From Zygnema cylindricum (taxonomy: Eukaryota; Streptophyta; Zygnematophyceae; Zygnematales; Zygnemataceae): 62,000 nucleotides of DNA. Below are positions 1 through 12,003 of the stretch, in pieces. How positions within the stretch are numbered: position 1 is the stretch's first letter; every line of letters starts with the position of its first letter. The position numbers and the translations under genes are program-made. Under the pieces are notes generated by a model. That model saw only the letters and a program-made list of their open reading frames with translations. It had not been told where the DNA came from and ran no database searches. The stretch is from the NCBI GenBank assembly GCA_037447655.1, contig JBBHKE010002614.1, positions 146,786 to 208,785 on the forward strand, given 5' to 3'.

Positions 1-94
1 ATTTGAGAGAGAGAGAGCAAGTCGGCCAGTGAAATGGGCAAATGACAAAAAAAGGCGAGTAGAAAGAAAAAAACACAAAAAGGTTGAGAAAAGC

Positions 95-287
95 TTTTAA
101 ACATCCGTCGAGCCAGTCTAGAACAAGACCGAGATTCTCCATCAATGACTGTTTGGTGTTTTAGTACAAAGATAAATAAGAAAAAACAAAAGAATAATAG
201 GCGAAAAAACACGGTAAAAGGTTGAAAAACGTTTAGATAATATCCATCGAGCCAGTGTTGAACGAGACTGGAGTTCTCCACCATTAA
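95..287 (-). repeat. Two diverged exon-like copies downstream of exon 5
   Basis: On the minus strand, segments starting after AG at about 287 and about 148 are clearly related (period about 139 bp) and both read W-L-D-G in the same frame. The copy at 287 follows GAAGCAG and would join exon 5 in phase 0, but neither copy has a convincing donor. They may be further exons, a duplicated exon, or noncoding duplications. Confidence 0.3.
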
Positions 288-382
288 CTGCTTCGACAAA
301 GAATACAAAAACAATAATGAAATAAAAGAAGAAACAAACAAACAAATAAAAAATCTTTTTCGAAACCTTTTTCGATCCTTAC

Positions 383-1310
383 CCTTTTGAGATGACAAAC
401 TTTTCGGTTTCGAGAAGATCGAGAACAGCAGTCCATATCGAGGAGATTTTGCGTCTTAAAAAGAACGTCTTCTTTCACACAACAGAGATCCGTTCCCTTA
501 CAACATTCGTTTTCCGGAATAAACTGCAAAAAAACAAAAAACAAACAAAAAGCACAAAGACGAAAACAAAAAATTATTGAAAGAACGAAACGACAAAAAA
601 CAACGAAATAACGAAACGAAAAAGAAAAAGAAAAGAGAAAAAAAGCAAAAAAAAAAAGACCCCTAAGGGAAAAGTTTTGGCAAATATTGAAAGACTTTAA
701 AGAAAATGCCACAAACCAGAAAAAATAGAACTTCCATCCTTCTCCCTTCCTTTCCCTCCTTATCCAATCTATTCTTGGCAAACTCCTCCCTCTCACTCCT
801 TCTCCTCCTTAGCCCTTTCACCACTCTTTTCTTGGCCAACTCCTCCCTCTCCTTCTCACCACTCTATACTTTACAAACCTCGTCTCGTTACTTTCTTCTC
901 CCTCACTTCCTACCACTCTTCTTGGGAAACTCCTCCCCAAGCCATGACTCGAGACAGGACACCTCTCCTACCCTCTCCCTCCCTCTCCCTCTCACCTCGC
1001 TATTCTTGGCGAACTCCTCCCCCAGCCACGACTCGAGACGCAGCACCTCTCCTTCCCTCCCACCCTCTCCCTCCCTCTCCCTCTCACCTCTCTATTCTTG
1101 GCGAACTCCTCACCCAGCCACGACTCGAGGCGCGACACCTGGCTCCGCTTGCTTCGCTCGTAAAAGAACCCCAGGGAGACGCCTAACACCAGGGCCGCTG
1201 GGGGGGTGGAGGGACAGGGAGAGAGGGAGCAGTTTCCCAACATCAGAGGGAGGGAACGGGAGGGAGGAGGGAGACGGAGGGAGAGGGCGAGGAGTGTTAG
1301 TGCTATGCTC

Positions 1311-1378
<68 letters not shown>

Positions 1379-3668
1379 TGTCTATGCATGTCATAGTCCC
1401 AGATCCAAAGGACAGTCCTAAAAGGAGAGGAGGGAGGATATGGAGGAGAGGGAGAGAGAGGAGGTGCGCCTGTCATATTCCGGGAGCCAAGGGGCAGTCC
1501 GAAAACAAGAAGGAAAGAGAGGGGAGAGGAGAGGGACAAGAGAGAGAGGGAGAGAAAGACCCACCTCCTTTCATACAAACTTTAAAATCAGTTGGTTTTT
1601 CTTGTACCACTTGCAAAAAATCTCCAAACCGAACAATTTTCTTTTCCGAATTTTCCTTTGGGTCATTCTCCTCCTCACCCGGCTGTTCCTCTTCCTCCGG
1701 AGGCCCTCCATCTCCCTCCTCTCCCTCTCCCTCCAGCCCCTCTCCCTCGTCTCCCTCTCCCTCCAACCCGTCTCCACCTCCTTCCTCTCCTTCTTCATTC
1801 CCTCCATTTGCAGAAAAATGTGGCATTTCTTCCAAATTTAGAGGTAGACCTAAACCTAAACCTCCCCCATTCCCTCCCTCGTGAAAATGCCCACCTCCCT
1901 CTCCCTCTCCCTCTCCCTCTCCTCCAGTCACCCTTTGTACTACCGTCACTCCTTGCCCGGGGCTTTCGGAAATGTGAGGTCCAGAATTCCCTCCCTCTCC
2001 CTCCCCCTCTCCCTCTCCCTCTCCTAAAGGACCATCTCCTAATATTAGCTCTTGGGGGGGAACGGCTATCTCTGCCCCACTACCTACTGGAGGGGCGTCC
2101 TCCTCCTTCACCCAAGGGGGGGGTCCCGGAGTCGCATCATTGTCTGGGGTAAGGGGAGGGAGAGGGAGAGAGAGGAAAAGTTAACCTTAATGGCAAGGGA
2201 AAGGGCGGAGAGGGAGAAAGAGGAGAAGCTAATGGCAAAGAAAAGGGCAAGGGAGAGGGAGAAGAAAATCGGGGAAGGGACGGAGAGAGAAGGCACGGGA
2301 GAGGAGAAGTTGAAGGCAGGGGAATAAAGACAAGGGAAAAAGAAAGGAGAGGGAGAAGAGAGACAGGGAAAGGGCAGAGAGAGAGAGAGAGAGAAGTCGA
2401 GAGAGAGGAGAAGCTAAAGAAAAGCGGAAGGGAGGGGAAAGGGAGAAGAGAGACGGGAAAATGGCAGAGAGAGAGAAGGTGACGGTAAGAGAAGTTAAAA
2501 GGCAATGGAATGGGAGAGGAGAGGGAGAAGAGAGAAGGGGAAAGAGCAGAGTGAGAAGTTGAGACGAGAAGTTGAAGGAAAGGAAATAAAGGCAAGGGAA
2601 AAGGAAAGGAGAGGAAGGGGAAAGGACACAGAGAGAGAGAAGGCGAAGGAGAGGGGATGTTGAAGGTAATGGAAAGGGAGAGGAGAGGGAGAAGAGAGAC
2701 GGAAAGGACAGAACAAGAGAAGGCGAAGAAAAGGATAAGCTTAAGGTAGAGAGAAGGAGAGACAGAGAGAGAGGACGTCGCCATCACTGTCTTTGCGGAG
2801 AACAAGTGACAAGAAGGTAATGAAGGTGGGAAAGAAAACAAGGAAAGGGGAGGAGAGGGAGAGAAATTGGGAGAGGAAAAAGAGAGAGCTAGAAGAGAAG
2901 AGCCCGAGGAGAGAGAGAGAAAGAGAGATATAGGCGGAGGGGAATGAACCATCGGAGATATAGACAGAGAGGAAAAAGAGAGGGAGGGCATCAGAGGGAG
3001 AGGAAAATGGAAAAGGAGAGGGGAGGAGAGGGGAGAAGGAGAAGGGGAGGAAGAGGGAGAGGAAGAGGAAGAGGGAGAGACAGAAAGAGAGAGACAGAAA
3101 GGGAAAGGGCGAGAGGAAGAAAAAGAAAGAAATAGACAGAACGAGAGAGAGAAATAGAAAGAGAAAAAGAACGAGAACGATAGAGAGAGAAGAGAGAGAA
3201 AGAGAGAGAAAAAAGAAGAGAGGGGGAGAGAGGGAGAGAGAGAGAGGGAGAGACAGAGAGAGAGGGAGAGAGAGAGAGGGAGAGACAGAGAGAGGGAGAG
3301 AGAGAAGAGGAGAGAGAGGGAGAGACGGAGAGAGAGAGAGGCTTACTTTTCGGTCTCGGAGTTGCCCTTGTAAAGTAATCCTTCCTCAAATGTTTCAAAC
3401 ACCACTCTCTTGCAAACGCTTCGAATTCGGGGCGGTAGTGCGACCTCCTCTCACACTCGGCAGTTTTCGGCTTCCGAGTTCCCACCGGACCCTCCGCCCC
3501 TTTGGTTCGAATCGCTTCCAGAAAACTTTCACTCAGACGACGAGGGTCTGCGGAAGAAAAAAAATAAAGTGCGAAAGGAATGACTGGTTTTCGAAGGTTT
3601 TTTTTTTTGGGTTTTTAGGTTTTCTCGGGATAAATTTATAATATATTTTTTAAAAGGCACTTAATTCC

Positions 3669-3707
<39 letters not shown>

Positions 3708-5289
3708 TTATTTAGAGTTTCTTGAAGAAATTTATAGATTTTAATTTAAAAAGGCACGTAATTCCTCCCGTTTGTATATGTATATCATGTAACTGAGTGC
3801 TTCAATTTCTTAAATTCTTTTTCAACAATGACATATATGATGCTTTATTTAGATCCAACGAAAACAAAAACAAAGACATATCCGAAATCCCAAAACATAA
3901 AAACCCGGAAACCCACGATCCATAAAAATTCCAAAACCCTGAACCAAGAAATCTAAAACCAATAGACAAAACTCGAAAATCAAAAACCTAAACCAAAGGT
4001 CAAAACACTAAACCGGAAACCCAAAACAAAAAGCATAAACAAAAAACCTGAAACGAAACTTTAAATACCTACAAACCAAAAACCAAAACCCGAAAACCAA
4101 AAACCTAAAATCAACAAAAACTGGAATGGAAAATACCTGTGGCTGCCAAATTGTGTAAACATCCACAGCTACAATTAAGGTTTCCAGGAACTTGAAGATC
4201 TGCCACATACTGTCCCTCCATCCCTGGCAAAGAAACCTCTCCTCCTTCCCCTCCTCCTTGATTGTCTCCCTGAAGTGACAAAAGCAAAAGTTGATGAGGA
4301 TCACTACCATCTCCCCCTCCCATCATAGCTCCAAAATGACCAGTAAGAATTTGTGGAGGAATTACTTTCCTTCTCTGTCTTTTAGTAGGTGGAGGAGAGA
4401 GAGGCCCTCCTGCTCCTCCTCCTGCCTTCAGATCCTTTTTTTTACCCGTTCCTCTTCGACTTTTTTTCGCTCGAACAGCATGAGAACCATGGATCTGTCC
4501 TCCTTCTCCTCCTACACCTCCTCCTCCTCCTCCTATTCCGCCTACTCCTCCTCCTATTCCTAAACCTAGTCCTCCTCCGTGCCCTATCTGTCTCTTTCTG
4601 TGAGGAGGAGGAGGAGGATTTCCTATATCAGCCTCCACAAGACCTGGATTTTGATGGTGGAGGAGAGTATGCATGGGAGTGTGAGAAGCATGAGAGGTAG
4701 CTGGTTGGGCTTCTGGATGGAAACTCTGATGATGATGATGATGGAGATGATGTTGTTGTTGTTGATTATGTTGCTGTTGGTTATGTTGTTGTTGGTTATG
4801 TTGTTGTTGTTGATTATGACTATGTTGTTGTTGTTGTTGATCATGATGTTGTTGTTGATTATGACTAAGACTATGAAGTTGCTGTTGTTGTTGATTATGT
4901 TGTTGTTGTTGTTGTTGTTGTTGTTGATTATGATGAAGTAATTGCTGTTGATGTAATTGTTGCTGGTTATGTTGTTGTTGCTGAGGATGATGTTGAGAAA
5001 GAGGATGATGTTGAGGAGGAGGCTGAAGAGAAGGAGGAGGGGGAGCGACAGGAGGATGGTGAGGGTGGTGGACAGAATAGTGGAGAGCATGGGGATGAGG
5101 GAGAGGGTAAGACATGGCTGCCTGAGTTCCATTACTATGGCGGTGATGATGGAGAGACTCCATGGCGGCAAAAGGAGAAGGAGCCTCCATAGTTTGTAGT
5201 CTCTGGAGAGTGTATCTTTGCATGCTGACGTCATTCATGGCAATCCTGGGATCCATGTCAAGTCTGGCCTCCATGTTCATCCTTTCCAT
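383..5289 (-). CDS. Unknown multi-exon gene: Q/H-rich, Gly/Glu-repeat, Cys-rich protein (3' end unresolved)
   Basis: Five exons on the minus strand join in one frame: 5289-4137, 3547-3347, 2143-1565, 1197-1088 and 523-383. Each intron begins GT (GTATTT, GTAAGC, GTGGGT, GTGAGA) and ends CAG, and phases agree at every junction (1, 1, 1, 0), giving at least 728 codons. The first in-frame ATG is at 5289. Exon 1 (about 384 residues) has a Gln/His-rich stretch, a Gly-rich stretch, a basic cluster near KRQRRK that could be a nuclear signal, and a C-S-C-G-C motif at its end. Exon 2 is charged and complex (ERRSHYRPEF, EWCLKHLRKDYF). Exon 3 is acidic with Gly-Glu repeats. Exon 4 contains RLESWLGEEF. 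Exon 5 is Cys-rich (ECCKG, LCC, DCC). I do not recognise the family. Composition suggests a nuclear regulatory protein, which is inference. Introns are extreme pyrimidine tracts. Exons below 383 may exist but I could not fix their boundaries. Confidence 0.62.
775..1135 (-). repeat. Tandem copies of exon 4 plus its splice donor
   Basis: The segment that encodes LESWLGEEFAKN and is followed by a GTGAGAGGG donor (around 1088-1130) recurs on the minus strand near 990-1045, near 905-960, and as shorter, more decayed pieces near 825-850 and 770-795. Spacing is about 85-105 bp. The copy near 1000 keeps the donor (AGCGAG|GTGAGA) and the same reading frame; the older copies have lost it. This is a minisatellite seeded by an exon edge. 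Confidence 0.6.
1314..1374. repeat. (GA)n microsatellite
   Basis: About 30 uninterrupted GA dinucleotides on the plus strand, inside intron 3 of the minus-strand gene. Confidence 0.95.
2151..3340. repeat. Long polypurine tract forming intron 2
   Basis: About 1.2 kb of the plus strand is nearly pure A/G (GGAGAGGG, GAGAGA and similar). On the gene strand it is a continuous pyrimidine tract leading to the exon 3 acceptor at 2144. Ser/Leu-rich frames through it are not treated as genes. Confidence 0.8.
3672..3705. repeat. (AT)n microsatellite
   Basis: About 17 AT dinucleotides in intron 1 of the minus-strand gene. Confidence 0.95.
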
Positions 5290-6520
5290 GGAGGGAGAGA
5301 GGGAGGAGACTCTGTTTAGTTTGCTCACTGAGAAACAGCCATGGGAAGGAGAGAGAGGAGGGGGGAGAGGAGAAGATTTAGAAGAAATATGGCTAAGAAA
5401 CAGCTCTGGAAAGGAGAGAGAGGGAGGGAATTGAGGGGAGGAAAGAGCAAAAGGAGGGGGAGGAATGAGAAGGTAGAAGGGGAGGTGAGAGAAAAGGTAT
5501 GATAAAGACGTCAGAAATTAGGATATTGTTGATGGTTAGTCAACAGATTGAGCTCTGGTATCTGCAAAAAATAAAAAAATAAAGGAAAATGGATCAGCTA
5601 TGAAGGATAATAACTTTAATGCCTCTCCCTTCCTTTCTCTCTCCGTCTCTTCCTCTCCCCCTCTTTCTCTCCCTCTTTTTCTCTCTCTCTCCCTCTCTTT
5701 CTATCGCTCCCTCGCTTCCTCTCTCTCCCTCTCTTTCTCCCTCTCCTCTCCCATACAAGCCCTTGCCATGCTCCTGCATCTCCATCATCTCTTCCCTCTC
5801 TCTCTCTCTCTCTTCTCATTCTTTATTCCGACCTCAGCCTGCTCACTTGTGTATTCCTCTCTTCTCCCTCTCTCCCCTCGATCATTTCCATGTCTTCCCA
5901 CTCTGATCAAAATCTGCTCTATCTTCCCTCCCTCTCCCCCTCTTTATCTCCAATTCATTTTCACCTCACGTCCCTTCAGTCCTTCACTGTCCTCCCTCCC
6001 TCTTATACTGAAACCATAGAACATCCCTCTCCGACATCAAAATCTCTCCAGCTCCTCCCTGCCCTCCCTCCCTCCCTCCCCTCCCTCTCCTCCCTCTGCT
6101 CCCTCTCCTCTCCCCAAGCGAGATATCCCTTCCCTTTCCTTCGCAGCCCTAAGCTGCTCTACCTCTCCTCCCTCGCATTCCCGCTAACTATTCCTCCCTC
6201 TCCGGCTATTAAACACCACTTCCTCTCCTCACTCTCTCTCTCTCTCTCCCTCTTTTATCTCCTTCCGAAACCCTAAATATACAGTACTCTCTGCAGTAAC
6301 ACTCCTCTCCTCCCTCTCTCCCTCTGATGTGAATCTCTCTCCCTCTCCGAATCTGTTATCATCTCTTCCCTTCCCTCTTCCTCTCCCTTTGCCTCCCTAG
6401 CAAGTCTCTATAAGGCCTACGCTGTAGCTCGAAAAAAATGGCAGCTTACCTTGCAAGAACGCCTCAGCAAAGCTCGCGCGTGCGAAGGTGACACGTGGCA
6501 AAACGTCGCACGTGAAGCGG
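5290..6520 (-). promoter_or_regulatory. 5' leader with intron, short uORF and upstream G-box of the minus-strand gene
   Basis: On the minus strand a T-rich acceptor ending TTTTTGCAG lies just before 5561 and a strong donor CAAG|GTAAGC lies at 6450/6449, so a leader intron of 888 bp (6449-5562) is likely. The leader exon 5561-5290 contains an out-of-frame ATG at 5342 that opens a five-codon uORF ending at 5325, 36 bp before the main ATG. The upstream exon piece (6450 upward) has no ATG. A CACGTG G-box (in GCCACGTGTC on the minus strand) sits at about 6490-6499, with a second ACGTG-type core about 18 bp away. The transcription start itself is not visible. Confidence 0.45.
5605..6395. repeat. 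Pyrimidine-rich tract in the leader intron
   Basis: The plus strand is almost pure C/T (CTCTCCCT-type) for about 790 bp, with a few mixed islands. It lies inside the predicted leader intron. Open frames across it are Ser/Pro/Leu- or Arg/Glu-rich and do not look coding. Confidence 0.7.
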
Positions 6521-6699
6521 TTGAAGACTACCAATATCGAAATCGAAAGGAAAATCAAAATCAGTAAATCGCAGATGACAGAGTAGGAGATCAAACAGCA
6601 TAAAGTGTGCCGTTCGGTTTTCAGGATACGGTATCGAATTTTATTTCGTTTCAGTTTGATCGCCCAGCCGAAAAGACGTTCGAATAGACGAGCGAACTA

Positions 6700-6899
6700 C
6701 ACCTTGAATCGTTATTAGCGTGTAGAAATTATTAGTGCAAAGAAAAAAGTTGGCGTCATTCATTCTAATTTAGTGCCAAGATACGTGGCAGATTATGGTC
6801 CACTTCCTTAAATAGTGTAATTTATTTTATTTAAGGTATCAATGTCAAAATTTTGGGGTGCCGATATAGCGTACATAAGGCTAATAACGATTCACGGTG
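6700..6899. mobile_element. MITE family A, copy A1 (TA-flanked)
   Basis: A 200-bp element flanked by TA on both sides. Its ends are inverted: CACCTTGAATCGTTATTAGC at the left and the reverse complement of CACCGTGAATCGTTATTAGC at the right. No coding capacity. The same terminal sequence recurs in at least eight other places in the window. TA target duplication suggests a Tc1/mariner-type transposase in trans, but none is seen here. Confidence 0.75.
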
Positions 6900-7051
6900 T
6901 AGCGTATAATACGATAAAAACCGAACCGATTTGAACGAGACGGTTACGGAATCTAAAAGTGGATCTGCATGGAAACGAGACAGCGGGTGGTGGTTTCCGA
7001 GGGTTGGCGTACGGACGGTTGAAATTCCGTACATAAAGTGAAAGTGAACTA

Positions 7052-7267
7052 CACCGTGAATCGCTATTAGCGTTCATAACGCTATTTCGGCGCCCCCAAA
7101 TTTTGACCAAAATTCTCAAATAGAATATTAATTCTATTTTGAAAACCCCCAAATTCTCAATTAGATTAAATGATTTCCTTGAAAATTCCCAAACTCCCAA
7201 TTAGCGTTGATAACGCTAATTGGTTTTTAACCCTAATTATTTATAACGCTAATAGCGATTCACGGTG
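7052..7267. mobile_element. MITE family A, copy A2
   Basis: A 216-bp element with inverted ends CACCGTGAATCGCTATTAGC, flanked by TA at 7050-7051 and 7268-7269. It shares an internal motif (CGGCGCCCCCAAATTTTGAC or its complement) with copies A1 and A3. Confidence 0.75.
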
Positions 7268-7889
7268 TACTGTACTGTAATGAAGATATTCCGTCCGGAG
7301 TGCAATTTACCCATAATGAGATTTAACCGCAACAACCGTAATTTTTGCAATTATTGTTGCAAATATTTTTTGTAAATCTTCGTCAAATATTTCACAAATA
7401 TTTCATCGAATTTTCTACAATTTTCAAAAACTATTTTTGCAATATTCTCCAAATATTTTTGTAAATATGTCCAATTTTTTTTTTGCTTAATTTGAACTGC
7501 AGCCTACCATGGAGTTATTGCTTCTTTAAAGACATTTTTTACAATATTGTTCAGTTTACTAATTGATAGTAATGTAAGCCTATCGATGTAACGCTACAAC
7601 CTATTTTCTCACAAATATAGTATAAAGATGTTTAGAGATTATTCTCCGTTAAGAATAAAGGTGAAACCTAAGAAAAATTGGCAAACGAATATGTAAACAT
7701 CCTATATACAAAAAGATGTGATAGTATCAGCATAGATGCCATATCTTACAAATGTGTGGGCGTCTTTTGGGCCAAAAACTTATAAATTATGAAAACTAAA
7801 TTTTGAAAAACTTTAAAAGGTGCATCAACTTAGCGAATTCTATACTCTACATCGATAACATGCATTTTTTTGTAATTTCGTGGGTTTAG

Positions 7890-8011
7890 AGGAAGAGAAA
7901 GAGGAGAAGCAACAGCCTCAAGGCAAAGTTGCCACAAAAGGAAGAAACGCAAAATCTGCTCGCCAAAGGATATTTTTTTACAAAGTCGTCGAATGTAATG
8001 TTGCTCATATG
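7890..8011 (+). other. Exon-like fragment (unsupported gene piece)
   Basis: In the otherwise AT-rich spacer 7270-8247, a 122-bp segment begins after TTTAG and ends CATATG|GTAAGC, a good donor. It has an open, non-repetitive frame rich in Glu/Lys/Gln (EEEKEEKQQPQGK then KGRNAKSARQRIFF). No partner exon was found. It could be a captured exon, a decayed gene, or chance. Confidence 0.25.
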
Positions 8012-8247
8012 GTAAGCTTTACCTTATAGCTTTCGAGTAATAATGTGAGGTTCTTTTACAAATAACCCTTAGATACATGATCATAAACAATTAAGCAATA
8101 ACGAAACATAAAATTCCTACTGTACAATACACCCTCTATCCTTATTATCGTTAAAGATATATTACCGTTACTACATGATTAATATATTTAATGTTACTAT
8201 CTCATAAGTAGAAAACCACGTTCCTATTCTTCTCATTGGAAACACTA

Positions 8248-8803
8248 CACCGCCAATCGTTATTAGCTTTTAAAAATTACAAATGTTAAAAATTGATAAG
8301 CTTTATTAAGGCTAATTTTAGTTTTTCAAGATTTAAAAAATGAATATTAATTTAATTAATCCATAACGCTAATTTGGGTACAATAGATATGCCATCAGTA
8401 TTTTCATAGTAAAACAGGTAAAATTACAAAATCAGACAAATCGTACACTGTCGCGTCCTTTTACTACAATTTATTCGTAACTCTAATTTGGGTTTTCTCA
8501 CGTATAATTAATACGCTATCAATATTTTGTCTTTCATTTTGAGTGTAGTTTTATGTGCGATCGCAATTATTTTAATCTATGTTTCGTACTATTTTACTCA
8601 ACAAAATACCATTTTATACGGGCTAACAGATCTGTACACCACAGTATTCAAAAGGATCTGAAAATAAAATGATTAACCCTAATTAATCAAAACCTTAATT
8701 AACGTAAAAAAAATAATAGTGTTATTAATTCTATTTTAGGTTTTAGGGTAAAATTTTGAGGGTGCCGATATAGCGTTAATAACGCTAATAACGATTGGCG
8801 GTG
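8248..8803. mobile_element. MITE family A, copy A3 (long form)
   Basis: A 556-bp AT-rich element with inverted ends CACCGCCAATCGTTATTAGC, flanked by TA at 8246-8247 and 8804-8805. The right end keeps the GGTGCCGATATAGCG subterminal motif of A1. Confidence 0.75.
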
Positions 8804-9259
8804 TACCTTTCACCTAAAGCCACAAACAAATGAGCAAAAAGTCGTTGTTGAATTCCGAGACCTCTTCGAGGCGCTACCTTTTGTTCAATCGCTTGCTCGT
8901 TTTCGAGACCGGCTCGTGGATACAAGCCACACCAAATTTCTCAATAATATGTTTATCGTTTGAGCATTTTACAAGTGCGGACCACAATTTTAAGTGAATG
9001 GCCCAGAAAACCAATAAGATTTCGATGTTGGAAGTGATATCGACAACGATGTTTATTGGATGGCCAAAAAAATGGTCTAATTCAATGGTATAATTATCAT
9101 GTGTGGAAAACATACACAAAATGGCAATTGATTACGAAAAACATGTAAAGTATAATTAATAGGGAGGAAAAGATTCCCAAAGATCCGAAAGGTTGAGAGT
9201 TCTGGTTGAATAATGTTATTTTTGCCACCAGAAGGTTAACGCAAAGTTGCATAGGTTCG

Positions 9260-9533
9260 ATATTGAATAACTTTTTTCCCTACACCAGTTGGCAAGGTTT
9301 TGAGAGTCACTTTGAGAATGGAGTACAAGATGAGGGGTAATTTGTCTTCCACGAGGTTTGTCCGATTAAAGTTGAGGCCTGATGAATCAATTAATGGTGT
9401 CGTTAAGCGATTAAAGATAATTGCTTAACAACTTATTAATATTTGCATAATGTCAGACGAAGATCGCATGTTTGAAATCTTTATGAACGGTCTTGCGGAG
9501 TGCCCTCAAAATCCCTATGAGATCATCTAGTCC
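9260..9533 (+). pseudogene. Decayed Copia-type gag fragment
   Basis: Reading 9352-9530 in one frame gives a gag-like stretch (LRPDESINGVVKRLKII, then MSDEDRMFEIFMNGLAECP) interrupted by one internal stop (TAA) and ending in TAG. The pattern of an amphipathic segment followed by D-E-D/N-G-L is typical of UBN2/Copia gag, and it resembles the gag of the Copia element at 34.6 kb. No LTRs were found nearby. The sequence 8806-9260 holds nothing I can identify. Confidence 0.45.
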
Positions 9534-9940
9534 AAGAAACGAGCAACTTATATGTATGACGCGAGTTATTTGAAATAATTGGATAAAACAAGAAACGATT
9601 AGAGTATAAGTGTTAAAACAAGTACATATATAGGGTAAAAAAATACATTGGGTAAGGGAAAAAAAAATGTTGTTTTGTTTGTTAAGTTAAACTACCCAAG
9701 AGTTTAATTTTTTTGTGTAAGCAATTAGACCGATTGGTTCCAGTTTAGGAAGTTTAATGTTGGTATAAAATCGAACCGTTGGGTTTATGATCCAAAGATT
9801 TCAAATTGAGCCAAACCTGGTCAATTGTGAATGTAATATTTATTGAATATGGTCATACGTTATGTTTTGAACAATAAATGAAAGATACATAAATTTAAAG
9901 GGACGATATTGGTTATATTGTGAAACAAAATTGTCCCCTC

Positions 9941-10380
9941 CCTCTCCCCCTTCTTTTATTTTCCTCTCGTCTGTCCTCTGTCATAATCTTTATCATCTTT
10001 TTTTTTCCCGCTCTTCCCTTTATTTTGTCTCCTAATTTTTTATCCCCAAAAGCTTCCTCCCACATCGTTCCCCCGTTTGCAAGCTTTTAGCCACCACCCC
10101 CCTCTCTTTCCTCATTGCTCTATCCCATTTATTCCTTTAGTTTTCTATTTATTTTCATTTGTCTTTCGTTATTTTTTCCTCTATTGTTTCCTCTTTTCAT
10201 CGTTCTCTCCTTCCGTACCCCTACCCCTCTCTTCCACCACTTTTTTTCCTCTCTCACTCATTCCCTTTCGATCCACCCTACATTTTGTGTGTATTTTGGC
10301 ACACTATATCCGAAACGTTTATTTATGTTTTTTTCAACATCTATCGTATAATAACCAGCACTTGTGATCACAATCCTATT
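9941..10380. other. Pyrimidine-rich spacer, no gene seen
   Basis: A C/T-rich stretch with short Phe/Ser/Leu-rich frames only. No splice-supported exon is visible. Confidence 0.5.
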
Positions 10381-12003
10381 TAAATCTATTTTGTAGGGAA
10401 TTTCTGCTTAGTGTAGGACTTGTTCAATTCGTCCTTTTTAGAGTAGAGCTAAACATAACATTTTAGTATATTTATCAATGGTTCAGTTGATAAAATTACA
10501 AACGTAATATTTATAGACTATGTATAAGTCACACGTGGCCATTTCGCATTTTTAAAAAACTTTTTGTTTGTGATTTTTCAATTACTTTTTTAGATCGAAT
10601 TTGCATGGTTTTGTAGTAGAACTTGGGCCCTCAAAATAGTATGTTAGTGTTATAACGACACAATTTTCATAACTTGTGTTTTGATCCTGTATCTTACTTT
10701 GCTTTAAATGAAATTAAAAAATTAAAATTTGATGTTAAAATATTTTTGGTTGTAGTGTACTTTTAGATACTGTTTACAGATAAAATATATGGTTTATTGT
10801 CATCCAATTAATTAGATAGTTTCATTCACATTATTTTATAGCTTTTGGTTAAGTAAGATAGACCAAATCAATGTTGTTGACTCTATTAGCGACGAAAGTT
10901 TGTATTGTTCTACAATGTTGTAAATTGTATTATTTCCTAGGAAAATAGACCGTTTTTTCTTTTCAACTCTTGTGCTCATGTGTGGGGAAAAAGCATATGT
11001 CTCGGAATTGGATTTTTATACCCTCACAATATTCCATCAAGTTTGACAACCAATGTCATTCGTGGGTCTTTTTCCATTTGTGGGTATTTGTTTGTGGTAG
11101 TTGTTGCCATCCCCCCTCCCTTGCCCATTTGCGCTCCACATTATTTATTTCTTGCGTAAAACACGTTGATTTCAATACGAGTAGAAAATAGGCTAATTTG
11201 TTTTTGTTTACTGTGTGTGCGTGGAATCTTGTGACGGGTCGCGATACAAAACGCAAAAAAACGAAAAATAGTAACTATTTTAGAAAGTATAAAAATCAGT
11301 GATGTTGATACTATCACGTAAAAACATGACATCGACAATACGGGTGTGTTAATTTGAGGGATAACAAAGTATATATAATGATGTAAGTTATAGTGTCGTG
11401 TATCGATAACCATTCGACGATAACCTATATGTAATATCGTGCCCGATATTGATCCGGAGCGATATAAATGGAATACTGGATCCCTCACCGTTAGATAACC
11501 GATAAATATCGGAATCGGTATCGGTTTGATGGCGATAAGTTTTGACCCGGTACACAATACTTAAAAATTATATGTTTACGCGAATCCCATCAAAATCTAA
11601 AACCAAAATTGTTCACCTATTCTGGTACGGTGACAATCTGTCGATTTGTACACGCCGACGCGATAAATATTTCAATTGCAATCTCCATGTATTGAATGTA
11701 CGGACGTGCCAATCAAACAATTAAAATATCTAAGGATGAGGCTGACCGGCGGAACAAAAAAAAATAAAGGTAACAATAAATATATTTGACCAATGAAAAC
11801 AATTTATGCATTCAGAAGTCAAAATATGCCTGCTTCTTCGGACCTTTTTTTTTTTTTTAGCGCATGACTTTATAAAGTTTTGCGCTTAACTATCCAAATA
11901 TCTAAATTTTTGGTGTCGGCGCCCTCTGGTGGCTTTATCTGCATTTATAAATAAGTTGCCGTCAAAGTACAACATGTCCAGAAACTTTATCGAATATGTG
12001 TGG
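10381..12003. other. AT-rich spacer without a recognised gene
   Basis: AT-rich DNA with short, uninformative open frames. Around 11393-11535 there are several palindromic cores (CGATAACC, CCGATAAATATCGG) resembling the ends of element C at 12384, so this may be a decayed relative. Confidence 0.4.

Noticed and set aside
2137-2991. 284-codon Ser/Pro-rich minus-strand frame
   Set aside because: Lies in the pyrimidine tract of intron 2; no complexity and conflicts with the phase-matched exon model.
4623-5234. Asn/Ile-rich frame overlapping exon 1
   Set aside because: Shifted reading of the CAA/CAG repeat that encodes poly-Gln in the supported frame.
11141-11557. 138-codon minus-strand frame
   Set aside because: AT-rich composition, no domain, no splice context, overlaps palindromic repeat DNA.
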